Origin: Marinomonas shanghaiensis
GTDB lineage: Bacteria > Pseudomonadota > Gammaproteobacteria > Pseudomonadales > Marinomonadaceae
Length of the DNA stretch: 64,000 bases
Direction of reading: 5' to 3'
Assembly: GCF_003259175.1 (NCBI RefSeq)
Contig: NZ_QGOK01000021.1
Coordinates: 27,281 to 91,280 of the forward strand
Under the pieces are notes generated by a model. The model had not been told where the DNA came from. It saw only the letters and a list, made by a program, of their open reading frames with translations, and made no database searches. Positions 1-9,334 of this stretch are shown here, piece after piece (within the stretch, counting starts at the first letter, position 1; the number at the start of each line of letters is the position of its first letter). The translations under genes and the position numbers were made by a program.

Positions 1-2189
1 AGCTGTTCAAAAGTGGCTGCAGTGACGGCAAACAGATGTTTGCTTATCAGGGTGTAAATAAAGATCTTGCTGGCGCCAGAAAAATTACGACCGCCAAGTG
101 GTGTAATGGCGATCAGTGGTTTATCGCTTGGGCGATGACGCAGTATGGCTTCCGTGTTCCACGCAATTTCGTCGCCATTTGAGCGAATGAAATACTCTTC
201 TTCAATGGTTTCCCAAATGGCTTCGGCTTCCATGATATCAACATTACGCTCGATCATGATTTCTAAGGCGCGTTGTTTATGTTCATCGCTTATCATGTCT
301 GCATCAATAGGGAAGTCCAGCCCACGACGAAGAGCGCGTTTTGTTTCCAGATAAAGTTGACGCATTAACGAGGCTCGCCAGCTGTTCCACATGGTTGGAT
401 TTGTCGCGTTTATGTCGGCAACGGTTAGGATGAACAAATAATCGAGATGTTCTTGGTCTTTTACGTAGCTGGCAAATTCCCAGATCACTTCAGGGTCTGA
501 AATGTCTTTGCGTTGTGCTGTGACAGACATAAAGAGATGGTTTCTGACTAGCCAAACGACGAGCTCAGTGTCGCGTTTTGATAGTCCGTGGCGTTCGCAA
601 AAAGCTTGGGCATCCACGCAGCCTAGTTCGGAATGGTCACCACCTCGGCCTTTTGCAATGTCATGGTATAGGCCCGCAATGTAGAGCAGTTCGACTTTTG
701 CAACGTGGCGAATAGCCTGAGCAGAAATGGGGAATTTTTGTTTGAATTCGGGTAGCCACAGGCGGCGCAAATTTTCAACCAGTTGCAGTGTGTGAGCATC
801 AACCGTATAAATATGAAAAAGGTCGTGCTGCATTTGACCTATTATCGCGCCAAATTCAGGCAAATAACGTCCAAGCAATCCTAGATGTTTCATGGACCTT
901 AAAATGCTGGTAAGCCGGTATCGACTCGAAATAATGTCTAGAAACAGGTCGGTATTTTTTTTGTTGTTTCGAAACTCATCGTCCACTAAGTCGAGATTGT
1001 CTCGCAGTTGTCTCATTGTGTTGGCGCGAATGCCCTTAATTTCCTCATGGGAGCCCAGTAGAACATAGATTTCCAGCATGCTCGAAGGGTTATCTTGAAA
1101 CAAGGTGGTGGAGCGCGCTTCTAATTGTCCGTTAACCGTTTGGAAGTGGTCGTTGATTACTTCAATGCTGTTTATGGCGTCTTTGGTTAGAAAAGACTCT
1201 TCAAAATGTTGTAGCAGCAAATCATTAAGCTGTTGAATGGCGGCGACGCTTTGGTAATAGCCTTGCATAAAGCGTTCAACGTTGCGTTTTAAATCGTCAT
1301 CGTCGAACCCAAATAACTTGGCTAACGTTCTCTGGTGGTCAAAGAGTAAGCGGTCTTCTTTGCGCCCTGCGACCATATGTAAGGCCCAGCGAATCCGCCA
1401 TAAATGACTGACAGCGCCTTTTAATTGGATATATTCGTCTTCCGATAAAAAATGCTTTTCAATCAAAGCGCTCAGTCGATGTGTGTGTAAATGGCGTTTT
1501 GCTACCCAGTCAATGACCTGCATGTCTCTGAGTCCACCAGGGCATTCTTTTAAATTGGGTTCTAGATTGTAGGCTGTGTTTTGATACTTAGCGTGACGTT
1601 GCTTTTGTTCTGCGAGTTTGGCTTGATAAAATGAGTGGCCATCCCACATTTGTGAGATATCAATGTGTAACTTAAGTGTTGCCAATAAATCGACTGGGCC
1701 TGTTAGTGTACGTGACTCAATTAAATTGGTAATAATGGTGATGTCTTTTGCGGCCATTTCAGTGCATTCGTCAATGGTACGAACACTGTGACCAACATCT
1801 AAATTGATATCCCACAAAAAAGTGATAAAGGCCTCTATTTTATCTTTTGGGGCAAGTGTTTCGTTGCCGAGTAAAATAAGTAAATCTATATCAGATTTTG
1901 GGTGTAGTTCACTCCGGCCATAGCCTCCTACAGCAACAAGACTGACGTTGTTTTCAATATCTAGTCCTTTTGCTGTCCATGCGGCTAACAGGATTTCATC
2001 GTAAAAGGAGGATAGCCCTTTCACGAGTTTTTCTATTGGATGCAGAGAGTGAAAAAAATCGTTATAAAGGTGAGTCTTTTCTTCAATAATGGCTCTGTAG
2101 CGTGATATCGAGCAGCCAGGTTTGGCCAGCTCTTGTTTTTCTTCTTGCGTGAGAAGTGGCGGAGCGTCTGGAAAAGCAGGGAAGTCCAT
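1..2189 (-). CDS. glnD: GlnD, bifunctional uridylyltransferase/uridylyl-removing enzyme (3' end cut by window)
   Basis: GlnD adds UMP to PII proteins when nitrogen is limiting and removes it when glutamine is abundant, so it is the primary nitrogen sensor of proteobacteria. The reading frame starts at the ATG complementary to 2187-2189 and runs off the left edge, giving about 729 residues of an expected 880-900. The nucleotidyltransferase signature GGYGRSELHPKSDIDL lies at residues 88-103, with metal-binding Asp100 and Asp102. The uridylyl-removing HD domain is visible as LYHDIAKGRGGDHS near nucleotides 632-673. The visible sequence ends inside the first C-terminal ACT domain (PLGGRNFSGA); the rest is outside the window. 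It lies downstream of map on the same strand, a common gammaproteobacterial order. The catalytic motifs are intact and I see no frameshift. Confidence 0.96.
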   Translation of the reverse strand, partial: MDFPAFPDAPPLLTQEEKQELAKPGCSISRYRAIIEEKTHLYNDFFHSLHPIEKLVKGLSSFYDEILLAAWTAKGLDIENNVSLVAVGGYGRSELHPKSDIDLLILLGNETLAPKDKIEAFITFLWDINLDVGHSVRTIDECTEMAAKDITIITNLIESRTLTGPVDLLATLKLHIDISQMWDGHSFYQAKLAEQKQRHAKYQNTAYNLEPNLKECPGGLRDMQVIDWVAKRHLHTHRLSALIEKHFLSEDEYIQLKGAVSHLWRIRWALHMVAGRKEDRLLFDHQRTLAKLFGFDDDDLKRNVERFMQGYYQSVAAIQQLNDLLLQHFEESFLTKDAINSIEVINDHFQTVNGQLEARSTTLFQDNPSSMLEIYVLLGSHEEIKGIRANTMRQLRDNLDLVDDEFRNNKKNTDLFLDIISSRYRLTSILRSMKHLGLLGRYLPEFGAIIGQMQHDLFHIYTVDAHTLQLVENLRRLWLPEFKQKFPISAQAIRHVAKVELLYIAGLYHDIAKGRGGDHSELGCVDAQAFCERHGLSKRDTELVVWLVRNHLFMSVTAQRKDISDPEVIWEFASYVKDQEHLDYLFILTVADINATNPTMWNSWRASLMRQLYLETKRALRRGLDFPIDADMISDEHKQRALEIMIERNVDIMEAEAIWETIEEEYFIRSNGDEIAWNTEAILRHRPSDKPLIAITPLGGRNFSGASKIFIYTLISKHLFAVTAATFEQ

Positions 2190-2282
2190 ACAAAAGCCTC
2201 GAAGAATAAGTGATTAGGTTAGTGCTATTGGATTTATTTGGGTGCTACATAACGATAAACCAAAAAAGATACGGCGCTTCAA

Positions 2283-3140
2283 TTAAGAGAAGCGCGTTTC
2301 TTCTGGGCGACGAGTGAGCACTTCGACACCATTTGCGGTAACGAGTAAGGTGTGCTCGTATTGTGCAGACAATCGGCCGTCTTTGGTTTTGGCAATCCAG
2401 TTATCTGGGCCTGTGTGTTTGACTTGTTTTTTTCCGGCGTTAATCATTGGCTCGATAGTAAGGGTCATGCCTTCTTCTAGCATCACACCCGTACCAGGCT
2501 TGCCATAATGGGCGACCTGTGGTTCACCGTGAAAAGTTGTGCCAACACCATGTCCGCAATATTCTTCCACAACGGAATAGTGATGCTTGTGCGCATGAGC
2601 GGAAATGGCGGCACCTATGTCACCTAAGCGCGTGCCAGGCTTAACCATGTCTATGGCAAGGTAAAGGCACTCTTGAGTGACTTGTGCTAAACGTTCTGCG
2701 TGAGGCAGGGCTGGACCGGCAAAAAACATTTTGCTGGTATCGCCATAATAACCATCTTTGATGATGGTAATATCAACGTTGACGACATCGCCCTTTTTTA
2801 ATGGCTTATCGTTTGGAATGCCATGACAAATGACATCGTTTACCGACGTACAGCATGATTTTGGGAAACCATGGTAGTTTAAGGGGGCTGGAATGGCACC
2901 TTGAACTTCAACGATGTAGTTGTGGGCAATAATATCAATTTGTTCTGTCGTCACACCAGGTACAATAAACTCTTCAAGCATGACTAGAACATCTGCTGCT
3001 AATTTGCCTGCGGTTCGCATGCCTTCAATGTCGCTGATGTCGGTGAAGCGTGTTGCGGCAGGTCGAGGCGTCCAGCTTGGCACATCAATGCGGCCATTTT
3101 GGGTTAGTGCCTCAACTTTCTGTAGTATTTCATTGCTCAT
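2283..3140 (-). CDS. map: Methionine aminopeptidase, type I
   Basis: This cytosolic metalloenzyme removes the initiator methionine from nascent proteins. All five metal ligands of the pita-bread fold are visible: Asp123, Asp134, His197, Glu230 and Glu262, matching E. coli Asp97, Asp108, His171, Glu204 and Glu235. The substrate-binding His is in CHGIP at 105-109. The protein is 285 residues, about 20 longer than E. coli Map, because of an N-terminal extension (residues 1-25) that precedes the usual start of homology. The ATG at 3140 is the first good start, so the extension may be real, though a later start cannot be excluded. The gene is divergent from rpsB, the widespread map/rpsB arrangement, and is followed by glnD on the same strand. 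Confidence 0.97.
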   Translation of the reverse strand: MSNEILQKVEALTQNGRIDVPSWTPRPAATRFTDISDIEGMRTAGKLAADVLVMLEEFIVPGVTTEQIDIIAHNYIVEVQGAIPAPLNYHGFPKSCCTSVNDVICHGIPNDKPLKKGDVVNVDITIIKDGYYGDTSKMFFAGPALPHAERLAQVTQECLYLAIDMVKPGTRLGDIGAAISAHAHKHHYSVVEEYCGHGVGTTFHGEPQVAHYGKPGTGVMLEEGMTLTIEPMINAGKKQVKHTGPDNWIAKTKDGRLSAQYEHTLLVTANGVEVLTRRPEETRFS

Positions 3141-3470
3141 AATGTGGGTGTCTTAGATAAGTTTATGTCTATATTGAGAGTAAGTTGCGAGATATTCTAC
3201 ATGACTTGGGCGTTAGAATCGCCTCTCTAAGCGAAAAAAACGCGCTTCAAATGAAGTGTAAAAACACGTTCAAGTCTTTTGGTTTGATGTTAAATGTGGT
3301 ATAAAACGCCCGCTTGTTAGGATTGTACCTAAAATAAGCATTTTTTTAAAATCAACGATCTTGCCGCAGTCAAATAAAAGTGTCTTGGGTGTCTTAGGTT
3401 GCTTTAAACCTTGTTCGATTGACGCTTTTAGCTGGTAAGCACATATAACCCAAATTTAAAGGATAGTAAA
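3141..3470 (+). promoter_or_regulatory. map-rpsB divergent intergenic region and rpsB leader
   Basis: This 330-base non-coding stretch separates the divergent map and rpsB genes. It holds a probable rpsB promoter (separate entry at 3297-3305) and, after it, an untranslated leader of roughly 160 bases that ends in the rpsB ribosome-binding region AAAGGATAG. In gammaproteobacteria, ribosomal protein S2 represses its own operon by binding a structured rpsB leader. The length and position here fit that scheme, but I did not fold the RNA or match it to a covariance model. I see no open reading frame with a ribosome-binding site in the gap. Confidence 0.5.
3297..3305 (+). promoter_or_regulatory. 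Extended -10 promoter element of rpsB-tsf
   Basis: The bases TGG followed by TATAAA form an extended -10 hexamer (TGn-TATAAA, five of six consensus positions). The -35 region 17-18 bases upstream (around 3276-3282) is poor, as is usual for extended -10 promoters. Transcription would begin near 3312, giving a leader of about 160 bases before rpsB. Confidence 0.5.
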
Positions 3471-4205
3471 ATGCCTACAGTTTCTATGCGCGACCTATTA
3501 TTGGTTGGTTCACACTTCGGTCACCAAACTCGTTACTGGAACCCAAAAATGAAGCCTTTCATTTTCGGTGCTCGTAACAAGATCCATATCATTAACCTTG
3601 AGCACACAGTTCCAGCGCTTAACAATGCTCTTGAGCTTGTTAAAAAAATGGCTGAGAACAAAAACAAGGTTTTGTTTGTTGGTACTAAGCGTGCTGCATC
3701 TAAAACGATCAAAGAGCAAGCTGCTCGCTCTGGTATGCCATACGTTAACCACCGCTGGTTAGGTGGTATGTTGACTAACTACAAAACCATTCGTGCATCT
3801 ATCAAGCGCCTTCGTGAGCTTGAAACACAAATGTCTGATGGTACATTCGATAAGCTGACTAAAAAAGAAGCTTTGATGCGTACTCGTGAGCTTGAAAAAT
3901 TAGAGCTTTCTATGGGTGGTATCAAAGATATGGGCGGTCTTCCAGATGTATTGTTCGTAGTTGACGTTGATCATGAACGTATCGCTATTAAAGAAGCAAA
4001 TAAATTAGGTATTCCTGTTATCGGTATCGTTGATACAAACAGTAATCCAGATGGTGTTGATTACATTATCCCTGCTAACGATGACGCTATTCGTGCTGTT
4101 CAGTTGTACGTTGGTGCTTTTGCTGATGCGGTTCTAGAAGGTCGTAATGCGACAGCTGGTACTGCTGATGAATTCGTTGAAGTAAGCGAAGCGACTGAAG
4201 CGTAA
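3471..4205 (+). CDS. rpsB: 30S ribosomal protein S2
   Basis: S2 is a late-assembling protein of the small ribosomal subunit that binds at the head-body junction and helps recruit S1. The 244-residue product starts [27 protein letters not shown], typical of the family, and contains the conserved [10 protein letters not shown] segment and the [13 protein letters not shown] [14 protein letters not shown] region. Length agrees with the E. coli protein (241). The ATG at 3471 follows AAAGGATAGTAAA, a good ribosome-binding site. It is the first gene of the rpsB-tsf unit. It is probably autoregulated by S2 through its leader and tuned relative to tsf by the hairpin between the two genes. Confidence 0.99.
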
Positions 4206-4233
4206 GCAAACTATTTAGTTTGTTCTGGTTTCT

Positions 4234-4260
4234 AAAGGGAGGTTTCTTACCTCCTTTTTT
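4234..4260 (+). terminator. Intergenic hairpin between rpsB and tsf (partial terminator)
   Basis: GGAGGT (4238-4243) pairs with ACCTCC (4249-4254), followed by a run of six T. Flanking AAA can extend the pairing into the T-run. This has the form of an intrinsic terminator placed between two genes that are normally co-transcribed, so it probably causes only partial termination and adjusts the S2:EF-Ts ratio. Confidence 0.75.
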
Positions 4261-4290
4261 AAATTTGAATTGTTATAAAGAGGATTTAAC

Positions 4291-5151
4291 ATGGCCGCAG
4301 TATCTGCAGCATTGGTAAAAGAGCTACGTGAACGTACTGGCCTTGGCATGATGGAGTGCAAAAAAGCACTTGTCGCTGCTGACGCTGACATTGAAGTGGC
4401 GATTGAAGAGCTACGTAAATCAAGTGGTATGAAGGCTGCTAAAAAAGCAGGCCGAATTGCAGCGGAAGGTACCATCGTTATGCGTGTAGCAGACGATGCT
4501 TCTTACGGAATCTTGGTTGAAGTTAACTCTGAAACTGACTTTGCTTCTCGCGATGAAGGTTTTATCGCGTTTGCAAACAAAGTCGCTGACGTTGTTTTTA
4601 CAACGAAAGAAACTGATATGGAAGTGTTGCTTGCTGGTGATATTGGTCAAGCGCGTGAAGCATTGGTTCAGAAAATCGGCGAAAACATCTCTCCACGTCG
4701 CGCTGTGATTGTTGAGGGTGGTTTGGTTGGTGGTTACCTTCACGGTAACGGTCAGATCGCTGTGTTGACTCAATTGGAAGGTGGTTCTGAGGAACTGGCT
4801 AAAGATGTTTCTATGCACATCGCCGCTGTTTCTCCTCGCGTTGTTCGCGGTGAAGATATGCCAGCTGAAGTTCTTGCAAAAGAAGAAGAAATTGTTCGTG
4901 CGCAGCCAGACATGGCTGGTAAGCCAGCAGAGATCGTTGATAAAATGATCGTTGGTCGTATGAAGAAATTCTTGGCTGAAAATAGCTTGACTGAGCAACC
5001 TTTCGTTAAGAATCCAGACGTTAAAGTTGGTCAGTTAGTGAAAGATGCTGGCGCAACAGTGACTTCTTTTATTCGCCTAGAAGTGGGTGAAGGTATTGAA
5101 GTGGCTGAAGTTGACTTTGCCGCAGAAGTAGCAGCACAACTTAGAGGTTAA
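4291..5151 (+). CDS. tsf: Elongation factor Ts
   Basis: EF-Ts is the guanine nucleotide exchange factor that regenerates EF-Tu-GTP during translation. The 286-residue protein carries the N-terminal UBA-like module with the family signature [18 protein letters not shown] at residues 10-27. The core motif [12 protein letters not shown] in the first core domain follows. Length is close to E. coli EF-Ts (283). The ATG at 4291 follows AAGAGGATTTAAC. It lies 85 bases after rpsB, separated by a hairpin, and is followed by a strong terminator, so the rpsB-tsf unit ends here. Confidence 0.99.
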   Translation: MAAVSAALVKELRERTGLGMMECKKALVAADADIEVAIEELRKSSGMKAAKKAGRIAAEGTIVMRVADDASYGILVEVNSETDFASRDEGFIAFANKVADVVFTTKETDMEVLLAGDIGQAREALVQKIGENISPRRAVIVEGGLVGGYLHGNGQIAVLTQLEGGSEELAKDVSMHIAAVSPRVVRGEDMPAEVLAKEEEIVRAQPDMAGKPAEIVDKMIVGRMKKFLAENSLTEQPFVKNPDVKVGQLVKDAGATVTSFIRLEVGEGIEVAEVDFAAEVAAQLRG

Positions 5152-5172
5152 TTCTAAGTTGTAGTGTCTTGC

Positions 5173-5204
5173 AAAAAAAAGGGGCAGCTTGACTGCCCCT
5201 TTTT
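5173..5204 (+). terminator. Intrinsic terminator after tsf
   Basis: GGGGCAG (5181-5187) and CTGCCCC (5193-5199) form a perfect 7-bp stem with a 5-base loop. It is preceded by eight A and followed by five T. It closes the rpsB-tsf unit. Confidence 0.9.
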
Positions 5205-5284
5205 ATGAGAGATAGGTTCGATGAGTGTCGGTGATAGGATTGACCTCAGTGAGTGAAGAAAGAAAACCATTGCCGGAGGTTGAT

Positions 5285-6007
5285 ATGTCAAAAGAAAAGA
5301 GTCCAAAATACAAACGAATTTTGCTTAAGCTAAGCGGCGAAGCCTTAATGGGTGATGAGTCCTTCGGTATTGATCCTAAGGTGTTGAATCGCATAGCGCT
5401 TGAAATAGGTCAATTACGCGGTATTGGTGTTGAGGTTGGTATCGTAATTGGTGGTGGTAACTTGTTTCGTGGTCAAGCGTTGAGTCAGGCGGGTATGGAC
5501 CGTGTGACGGGCGATCATATGGGGATGTTAGCGACGGTAATGAACGCATTAGCAATGCGAGACGCCTTGGAGCGTGCCAATATCGCTACTCGTGTTATGT
5601 CGGCAATTACTATGACAGGTATCGTTGAGCCTTATGATAGACGCCGTGCCATGCGTCTAATGAAAGAAGGCGATGTGCTTATTTTCTCTGCTGGAACAGG
5701 TAACCCTTTCTTTACGACGGACTCTGCTGCTTGTTTGCGCGGTATTGAGATTGATGCTGATGTCGTACTGAAGGCAACAAAAGTGGATGGCGTCTATTCT
5801 GCGGATCCAATGAAAGACCCTACCGCGGTGAAATATGATACATTAGGCTACGATGAAGTGCTTGAAAAACAGTTGGGCGTCATGGACTTAACCGCCATTT
5901 GTTTGACTCGTGATCACGCTATGCCGATACGTGTGTTTAATATGAATAAGCCGGGAGCCTTGGTTAATATCATGGTTGGTGGCAATGAAGGTACACTGAT
6001 TAAGTGA
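5285..6007 (+). CDS. pyrH: Uridylate kinase (UMP kinase)
   Basis: PyrH phosphorylates UMP to UDP in pyrimidine nucleotide synthesis. It belongs to the amino acid kinase family and is hexameric, activated by GTP and inhibited by UTP in E. coli. The start at 5285 gives 240 residues (E. coli 241) and sits 8 bases after GGAGG; an in-frame ATG at 5225 would add 20 residues unlike the family and is rejected. Visible motifs are [14 protein letters not shown] near the N terminus, [19 protein letters not shown], and the acceptor-binding [15 protein letters not shown]. It is followed 7 bases later by frr, the usual pair. Confidence 0.97.
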   Translation: MSKEKSPKYKRILLKLSGEALMGDESFGIDPKVLNRIALEIGQLRGIGVEVGIVIGGGNLFRGQALSQAGMDRVTGDHMGMLATVMNALAMRDALERANIATRVMSAITMTGIVEPYDRRRAMRLMKEGDVLIFSAGTGNPFFTTDSAACLRGIEIDADVVLKATKVDGVYSADPMKDPTAVKYDTLGYDEVLEKQLGVMDLTAICLTRDHAMPIRVFNMNKPGALVNIMVGGNEGTLIK

Positions 6008-6014
6008 GGAAATT

Positions 6015-6572
6015 ATGATCAACGAAATTCTTAAAGATGCAGAAGACCGAATGAATAAGGCGGTTTCTTCTGTTGAATCTGCGTTTAAAAAAATCCGTAC
6101 AGGTCGTGCGCACCCAAGTATATTAGATCCAGTTAAAGTGAACTACTACGGTACAGAAACGCCTCTTAACCAAGTTGCTAACATCACGGTAGAAGATGCG
6201 CGTACATTGGGTATTTCTCCTTGGGAAAGTAACCTTGTACCCGAGATTGAAAAGGCGATTTTCAAATCCGATTTGGGGCTTAATCCTTCCACTAGCGGTG
6301 GTCTTATTCGTATCCCTATGCCTGCTTTAACGGAAGAGACACGTAAAAACTACTTCAAGCAAGCGAAGAATGAAGCGGAAAATGGTCGTATTGCGATTCG
6401 CAATATTCGCCGTGACGCTAATGGTAGCCTGAAAGATTTAGTGAAAGAGAAAGAAATTTCTGAAGATGAAGAGCGTCGTGCTCAAGATCAAGTTCAAAAA
6501 ATAACCGATAAGTATGTGGCTCTGGTTGAAGAGCGCCTTGCTGCAAAAGAAAAAGACTTGATGGAAATATAA
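6015..6572 (+). CDS. frr: Ribosome recycling factor
   Basis: RRF works with EF-G to split the post-termination ribosome complex. The protein is 185 residues, exactly the usual length. It has the conserved helical segment [24 protein letters not shown], the inserted domain with [10 protein letters not shown], and the [36 protein letters not shown] region of the three-helix bundle. It starts 7 bases after pyrH with a GAGGAAATT ribosome-binding site and is followed by a terminator, so pyrH-frr is one unit. Confidence 0.98.
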   Translation: MINEILKDAEDRMNKAVSSVESAFKKIRTGRAHPSILDPVKVNYYGTETPLNQVANITVEDARTLGISPWESNLVPEIEKAIFKSDLGLNPSTSGGLIRIPMPALTEETRKNYFKQAKNEAENGRIAIRNIRRDANGSLKDLVKEKEISEDEERRAQDQVQKITDKYVALVEERLAAKEKDLMEI

Positions 6573-6580
6573 TAAAGAAG

Positions 6581-6603
6581 GCGGGCTTCGGCTCGCTTTT
6601 TTT
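6581..6603 (+). terminator. Intrinsic terminator after frr
   Basis: GCGGGC (6581-6586), a TTCG loop and GCTCGC (6591-6596) form a six-pair stem with one G-U pair. Seven T follow. It lies between frr and uppS and may only attenuate, because uppS begins 19 bases later. Confidence 0.8.
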
Positions 6604-6621
6604 ATCGACTAGGGTGACGCT

Positions 6622-7353
6622 ATGTCTGAATTAGATGGCGCTGATGTTGATTCAGTTGTCGGGCCTGCGCATGTTGCTATTATTATGGATGGCAATAATC
6701 GTTGGGCAAAGAAAAAACACCTTCCGAGTATTGCTGGTCATACAGCGGGTGCTTCAGCGGTCAGGCGTGTGGTTGAGGCTGCCGCTAAAGATGGCGTTAA
6801 GGTATTAACTCTATTTGCTTTTTCCAGTGAAAATTGGAAGCGACCAAAACTAGAAGTAGATGGTCTGATGGCGCTTTTTATGCGCTCTTTGAAGAAAGAA
6901 TTGAAGCGATTAAATAAGCATAAAATAAGACTTAGAGTGATTGGTGATCTTTCTGGTTTTAGCCAAGGGTTGCAGAAGCAAATTGAGAGCGTTGAAAAGG
7001 CAACCGCTAGTCATGAGCAGATGACATTGGTCATTGCTGCGAACTATGGTGGCCGTTGGGATATTACTCAAGCGGCAAAGTCGATTGCCGAGCGAGTTGC
7101 GTTGGGTGAGCTTGTTTTAGAGGATGTTGATGAGACGGTATTAGGTGAACACATGCAGTTGGCAGATTTGCCACCACCTGATCTGTTGATTCGTACCTCT
7201 GGAGAAGAGCGTATTAGTAATTTTCTACTTTGGCAAACCGCGTACTCTGAGTTTGTCTTTCTTCCGGTGTTATGGCCGGACTTTGAACAGCAGCATTTTG
7301 ATGAAGCGATTCAAATTTATCAAAATCGTCAACGTCGTTATGGTGGTCGATAA
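6622..7353 (+). CDS. uppS: Undecaprenyl diphosphate synthase (cis-prenyltransferase)
   Basis: UppS condenses farnesyl diphosphate with eight isopentenyl diphosphates to make the C55 lipid carrier for peptidoglycan and O-antigen. The catalytic aspartate is Asp23 in IIMDGNNRWAKK, and the C-terminal substrate-binding signature LIRTSGEERISNFLLWQ is present. The SENW motif (FSSENWKRP) binds substrate. The length of 243 fits the family (E. coli 253). MDGNNRWA has Asn where many homologues have Gly, a common variant. It is the first gene of the uppS-cdsA-dxr-rseP-bamA run and ends two bases before cdsA. Confidence 0.97.
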   Translation: MSELDGADVDSVVGPAHVAIIMDGNNRWAKKKHLPSIAGHTAGASAVRRVVEAAAKDGVKVLTLFAFSSENWKRPKLEVDGLMALFMRSLKKELKRLNKHKIRLRVIGDLSGFSQGLQKQIESVEKATASHEQMTLVIAANYGGRWDITQAAKSIAERVALGELVLEDVDETVLGEHMQLADLPPPDLLIRTSGEERISNFLLWQTAYSEFVFLPVLWPDFEQQHFDEAIQIYQNRQRRYGGR

Positions 7354-7355
7354 CC

Positions 7356-8159
7356 ATGTTACTCCCTCGAATTTTAAGTGCCATCGTAATGGCCGTTTTG
7401 TTTGTTTGTGCTGTTTTTGTTCTGAGCGCTGCTAATTTTATTTTTGCCATGGCGGGTGTGGTTGTTTTAGCGGGTTGGGAATGGGCGCGTTTGTCGGGTG
7501 TTCGTAATCAGTTGGGGCGCGTTTTATTTGCGATTCTTATTGGTATTCTTTGTTTTTTCGCTCTGAACTTAAGTGTTCACGAAATGTCACTTTATGTGAG
7601 CCCGATTTTATGGGGTGTGGCATTGTATTGGGTTATGCGTTATCCCGCGCTTCTGTTCTGGCAGCATGTGTTGAGTCGTTTATTGTTTGGTGTGTTGGTG
7701 CTGGTGACGACTTGGTCAGCGTTGGTTGTGTTAAGGCAGTCTGATGATTTTTTTGTGTGGGTTCTGTTGTTGATGGGGCTTATATGGGGAGCGGATACAG
7801 GCGCTTATTTTGTTGGTCGAGCCTTTGGTAAAAGAAAACTGGCCCGTTTTGTGAGTCCTGGTAAGTCGTGGGAGGGTGTTGCAGGTGGTTTGGTGCTCAC
7901 TCAGATCGGTTTGGTTGTTTTTTCTGTGTTGAGTGGTTTTTCGCTTGCGCAATGGGGAATGTTATCGCTCATCGGTCTGTTAACATCCTCGGTGTCTGTA
8001 TTGGGGGATTTGACCGAAAGTCTTTTTAAACGCCATGAGCAGTTAAAAGATTCAAGCCACTTAATTCCCGGACATGGAGGTATTATGGATCGTGTTGATA
8101 GTTTAACAGCCGCTGCACCTATTTATGTTTTATTGTTAAGTTTGACTGGATGGCTTTGA
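7356..8159 (+). CDS. cdsA: Phosphatidate cytidylyltransferase (CDP-diglyceride synthase)
   Basis: CdsA makes CDP-diacylglycerol from phosphatidic acid and CTP, the branch point for all phospholipids. PssA, encoded near the end of this window, uses its product. The sequence is hydrophobic throughout, with about eight membrane segments. The family signature is at the C terminus: SLFKRHEQLKDSSHLIPGHGG followed by IMDRVDSL, including the catalytic Lys-Asp and Asp-Arg-x-Asp elements. It is 267 residues, within the family range. It begins two bases after uppS and its stop codon overlaps the likely dxr start. Confidence 0.96.
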   Translation: MLLPRILSAIVMAVLFVCAVFVLSAANFIFAMAGVVVLAGWEWARLSGVRNQLGRVLFAILIGILCFFALNLSVHEMSLYVSPILWGVALYWVMRYPALLFWQHVLSRLLFGVLVLVTTWSALVVLRQSDDFFVWVLLLMGLIWGADTGAYFVGRAFGKRKLARFVSPGKSWEGVAGGLVLTQIGLVVFSVLSGFSLAQWGMLSLIGLLTSSVSVLGDLTESLFKRHEQLKDSSHLIPGHGGIMDRVDSLTAAAPIYVLLLSLTGWL

Positions 8160-9334
8160 TGCAAGGTATTTGTTTGTTGGGGGCGACAGGTTCAATTGGC
8201 CAAAGCACTCTAGATATCATTTCGTTACATCCAGATAAATTTACTCTGGTCAGTGCGTCTGCCAATGAGAATGTGGATAGAATGGCAGAGATATGCCACC
8301 GTTTTAAGCCCCAGCGTGCGGTGATGGGATCTGAAAACGCGCGTGATCAGTTGGCCTCAAAGTGTCAAGGTTTGCCAACCTCATTTGAGTGGGGGGCTGA
8401 GGCCCTTGATAGTATTGCTGCGGACGCGGAAGTGGATCAGGTAATGGCTGCCATCATGGGGTTTGCGGGGCTCAAACCTACGCTGGCTGGTATACGTGCG
8501 GGCAAGCGCATATTGTTGGCAAACAAGGAGTCTTTGGTGACAGCGGGCAAATTGTTTATGGATGAAATTGCTAAGCATGATGTTGTGTTGCTGCCGATTG
8601 ATAGCGAACATAATGCGATTTATCAAAGTTTGCCCCAAAGTACTGCTGGCGCGCACAAAAAAGATGTTTCTAAAATCATACTCACCGCTTCTGGGGGGCC
8701 TTTCAGGACTTGGTCTTTAGACAATATGGCCACGGTGACACCAGAGCAAGCCTGTAAACACCCGAATTGGTCTATGGGGCAAAAAATCTCGATTGATTCG
8801 GCAACCTTAATGAATAAAGGGCTGGAACTTATTGAGGCATGTTGGTTGTTCGATGTCACACCTAATGACGTTGATGTTGTTGTTCATCCTGAAAGTATTA
8901 TTCATTCTATGGTTTCTTATGTCGATGGCTCTGTGCTTGCACAGATGGGGAATCCTGATATGAAGATTCCTATTGCCTATGGTATGAGTTGGCCGGATAG
9001 GGTTGAAACGAGTGTGGCACCATTAAGCCTTGTTGATATTGCGCGCTTGAATTTTGAAGCGCCTGACTTAGTGCGCTTTCCAAATTTAAAATTAGCGGCT
9101 GATGCTTGGTTTACTGGTGGTACGGCTATGGCGGTATTGAACGCTGCGAATGAAGTGGCAGTAGCGGCTTTTTTAAAGCGACAAATTGGCTTTTTAGATA
9201 TTGCTCGAGTTAATGCTTTAGTACTTGCTGATGCCAATATTGTAACCGTTAATGCCCTTGAGGATGTTTTTGAAGCAGATCAATATTCTCGTCGTTTGGC
9301 TCTTGATGTAATCACTCGCGGTCAATTTTTATGA
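8159..9334 (+). CDS. dxr: 1-deoxy-D-xylulose 5-phosphate reductoisomerase
   Basis: Dxr (IspC) converts DXP to 2-C-methyl-D-erythritol 4-phosphate with NADPH, the committed step of the MEP isoprenoid pathway; IspD and IspF in this window act later in it. The N-terminal NADPH-binding motif is GATGSIGQSTLDII. The metal-binding region LPIDSEHNAIYQSL and the flexible-loop/catalytic segments (SGGPFR, HPNWSMGQKISIDSATLMNKGLELIEA) are intact. I place the start at the ATG at 8159, which overlaps the cdsA stop (TGATG) and gives 391 residues. An in-frame ATG at 8150 adds three residues and is also possible. The 3' end overlaps rseP by 4 bases. Confidence 0.96.
   Translation: MQGICLLGATGSIGQSTLDIISLHPDKFTLVSASANENVDRMAEICHRFKPQRAVMGSENARDQLASKCQGLPTSFEWGAEALDSIAADAEVDQVMAAIMGFAGLKPTLAGIRAGKRILLANKESLVTAGKLFMDEIAKHDVVLLPIDSEHNAIYQSLPQSTAGAHKKDVSKIILTASGGPFRTWSLDNMATVTPEQACKHPNWSMGQKISIDSATLMNKGLELIEACWLFDVTPNDVDVVVHPESIIHSMVSYVDGSVLAQMGNPDMKIPIAYGMSWPDRVETSVAPLSLVDIARLNFEAPDLVRFPNLKLAADAWFTGGTAMAVLNAANEVAVAAFLKRQIGFLDIARVNALVLADANIVTVNALEDVFEADQYSRRLALDVITRGQFL

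Noticed and set aside
4420..4998. 192-residue open frame on the minus strand inside tsf
   Set aside because: It is a shadow of tsf in the opposite strand, rich in His, Asn and Phe from reversed codons, without a ribosome-binding site.
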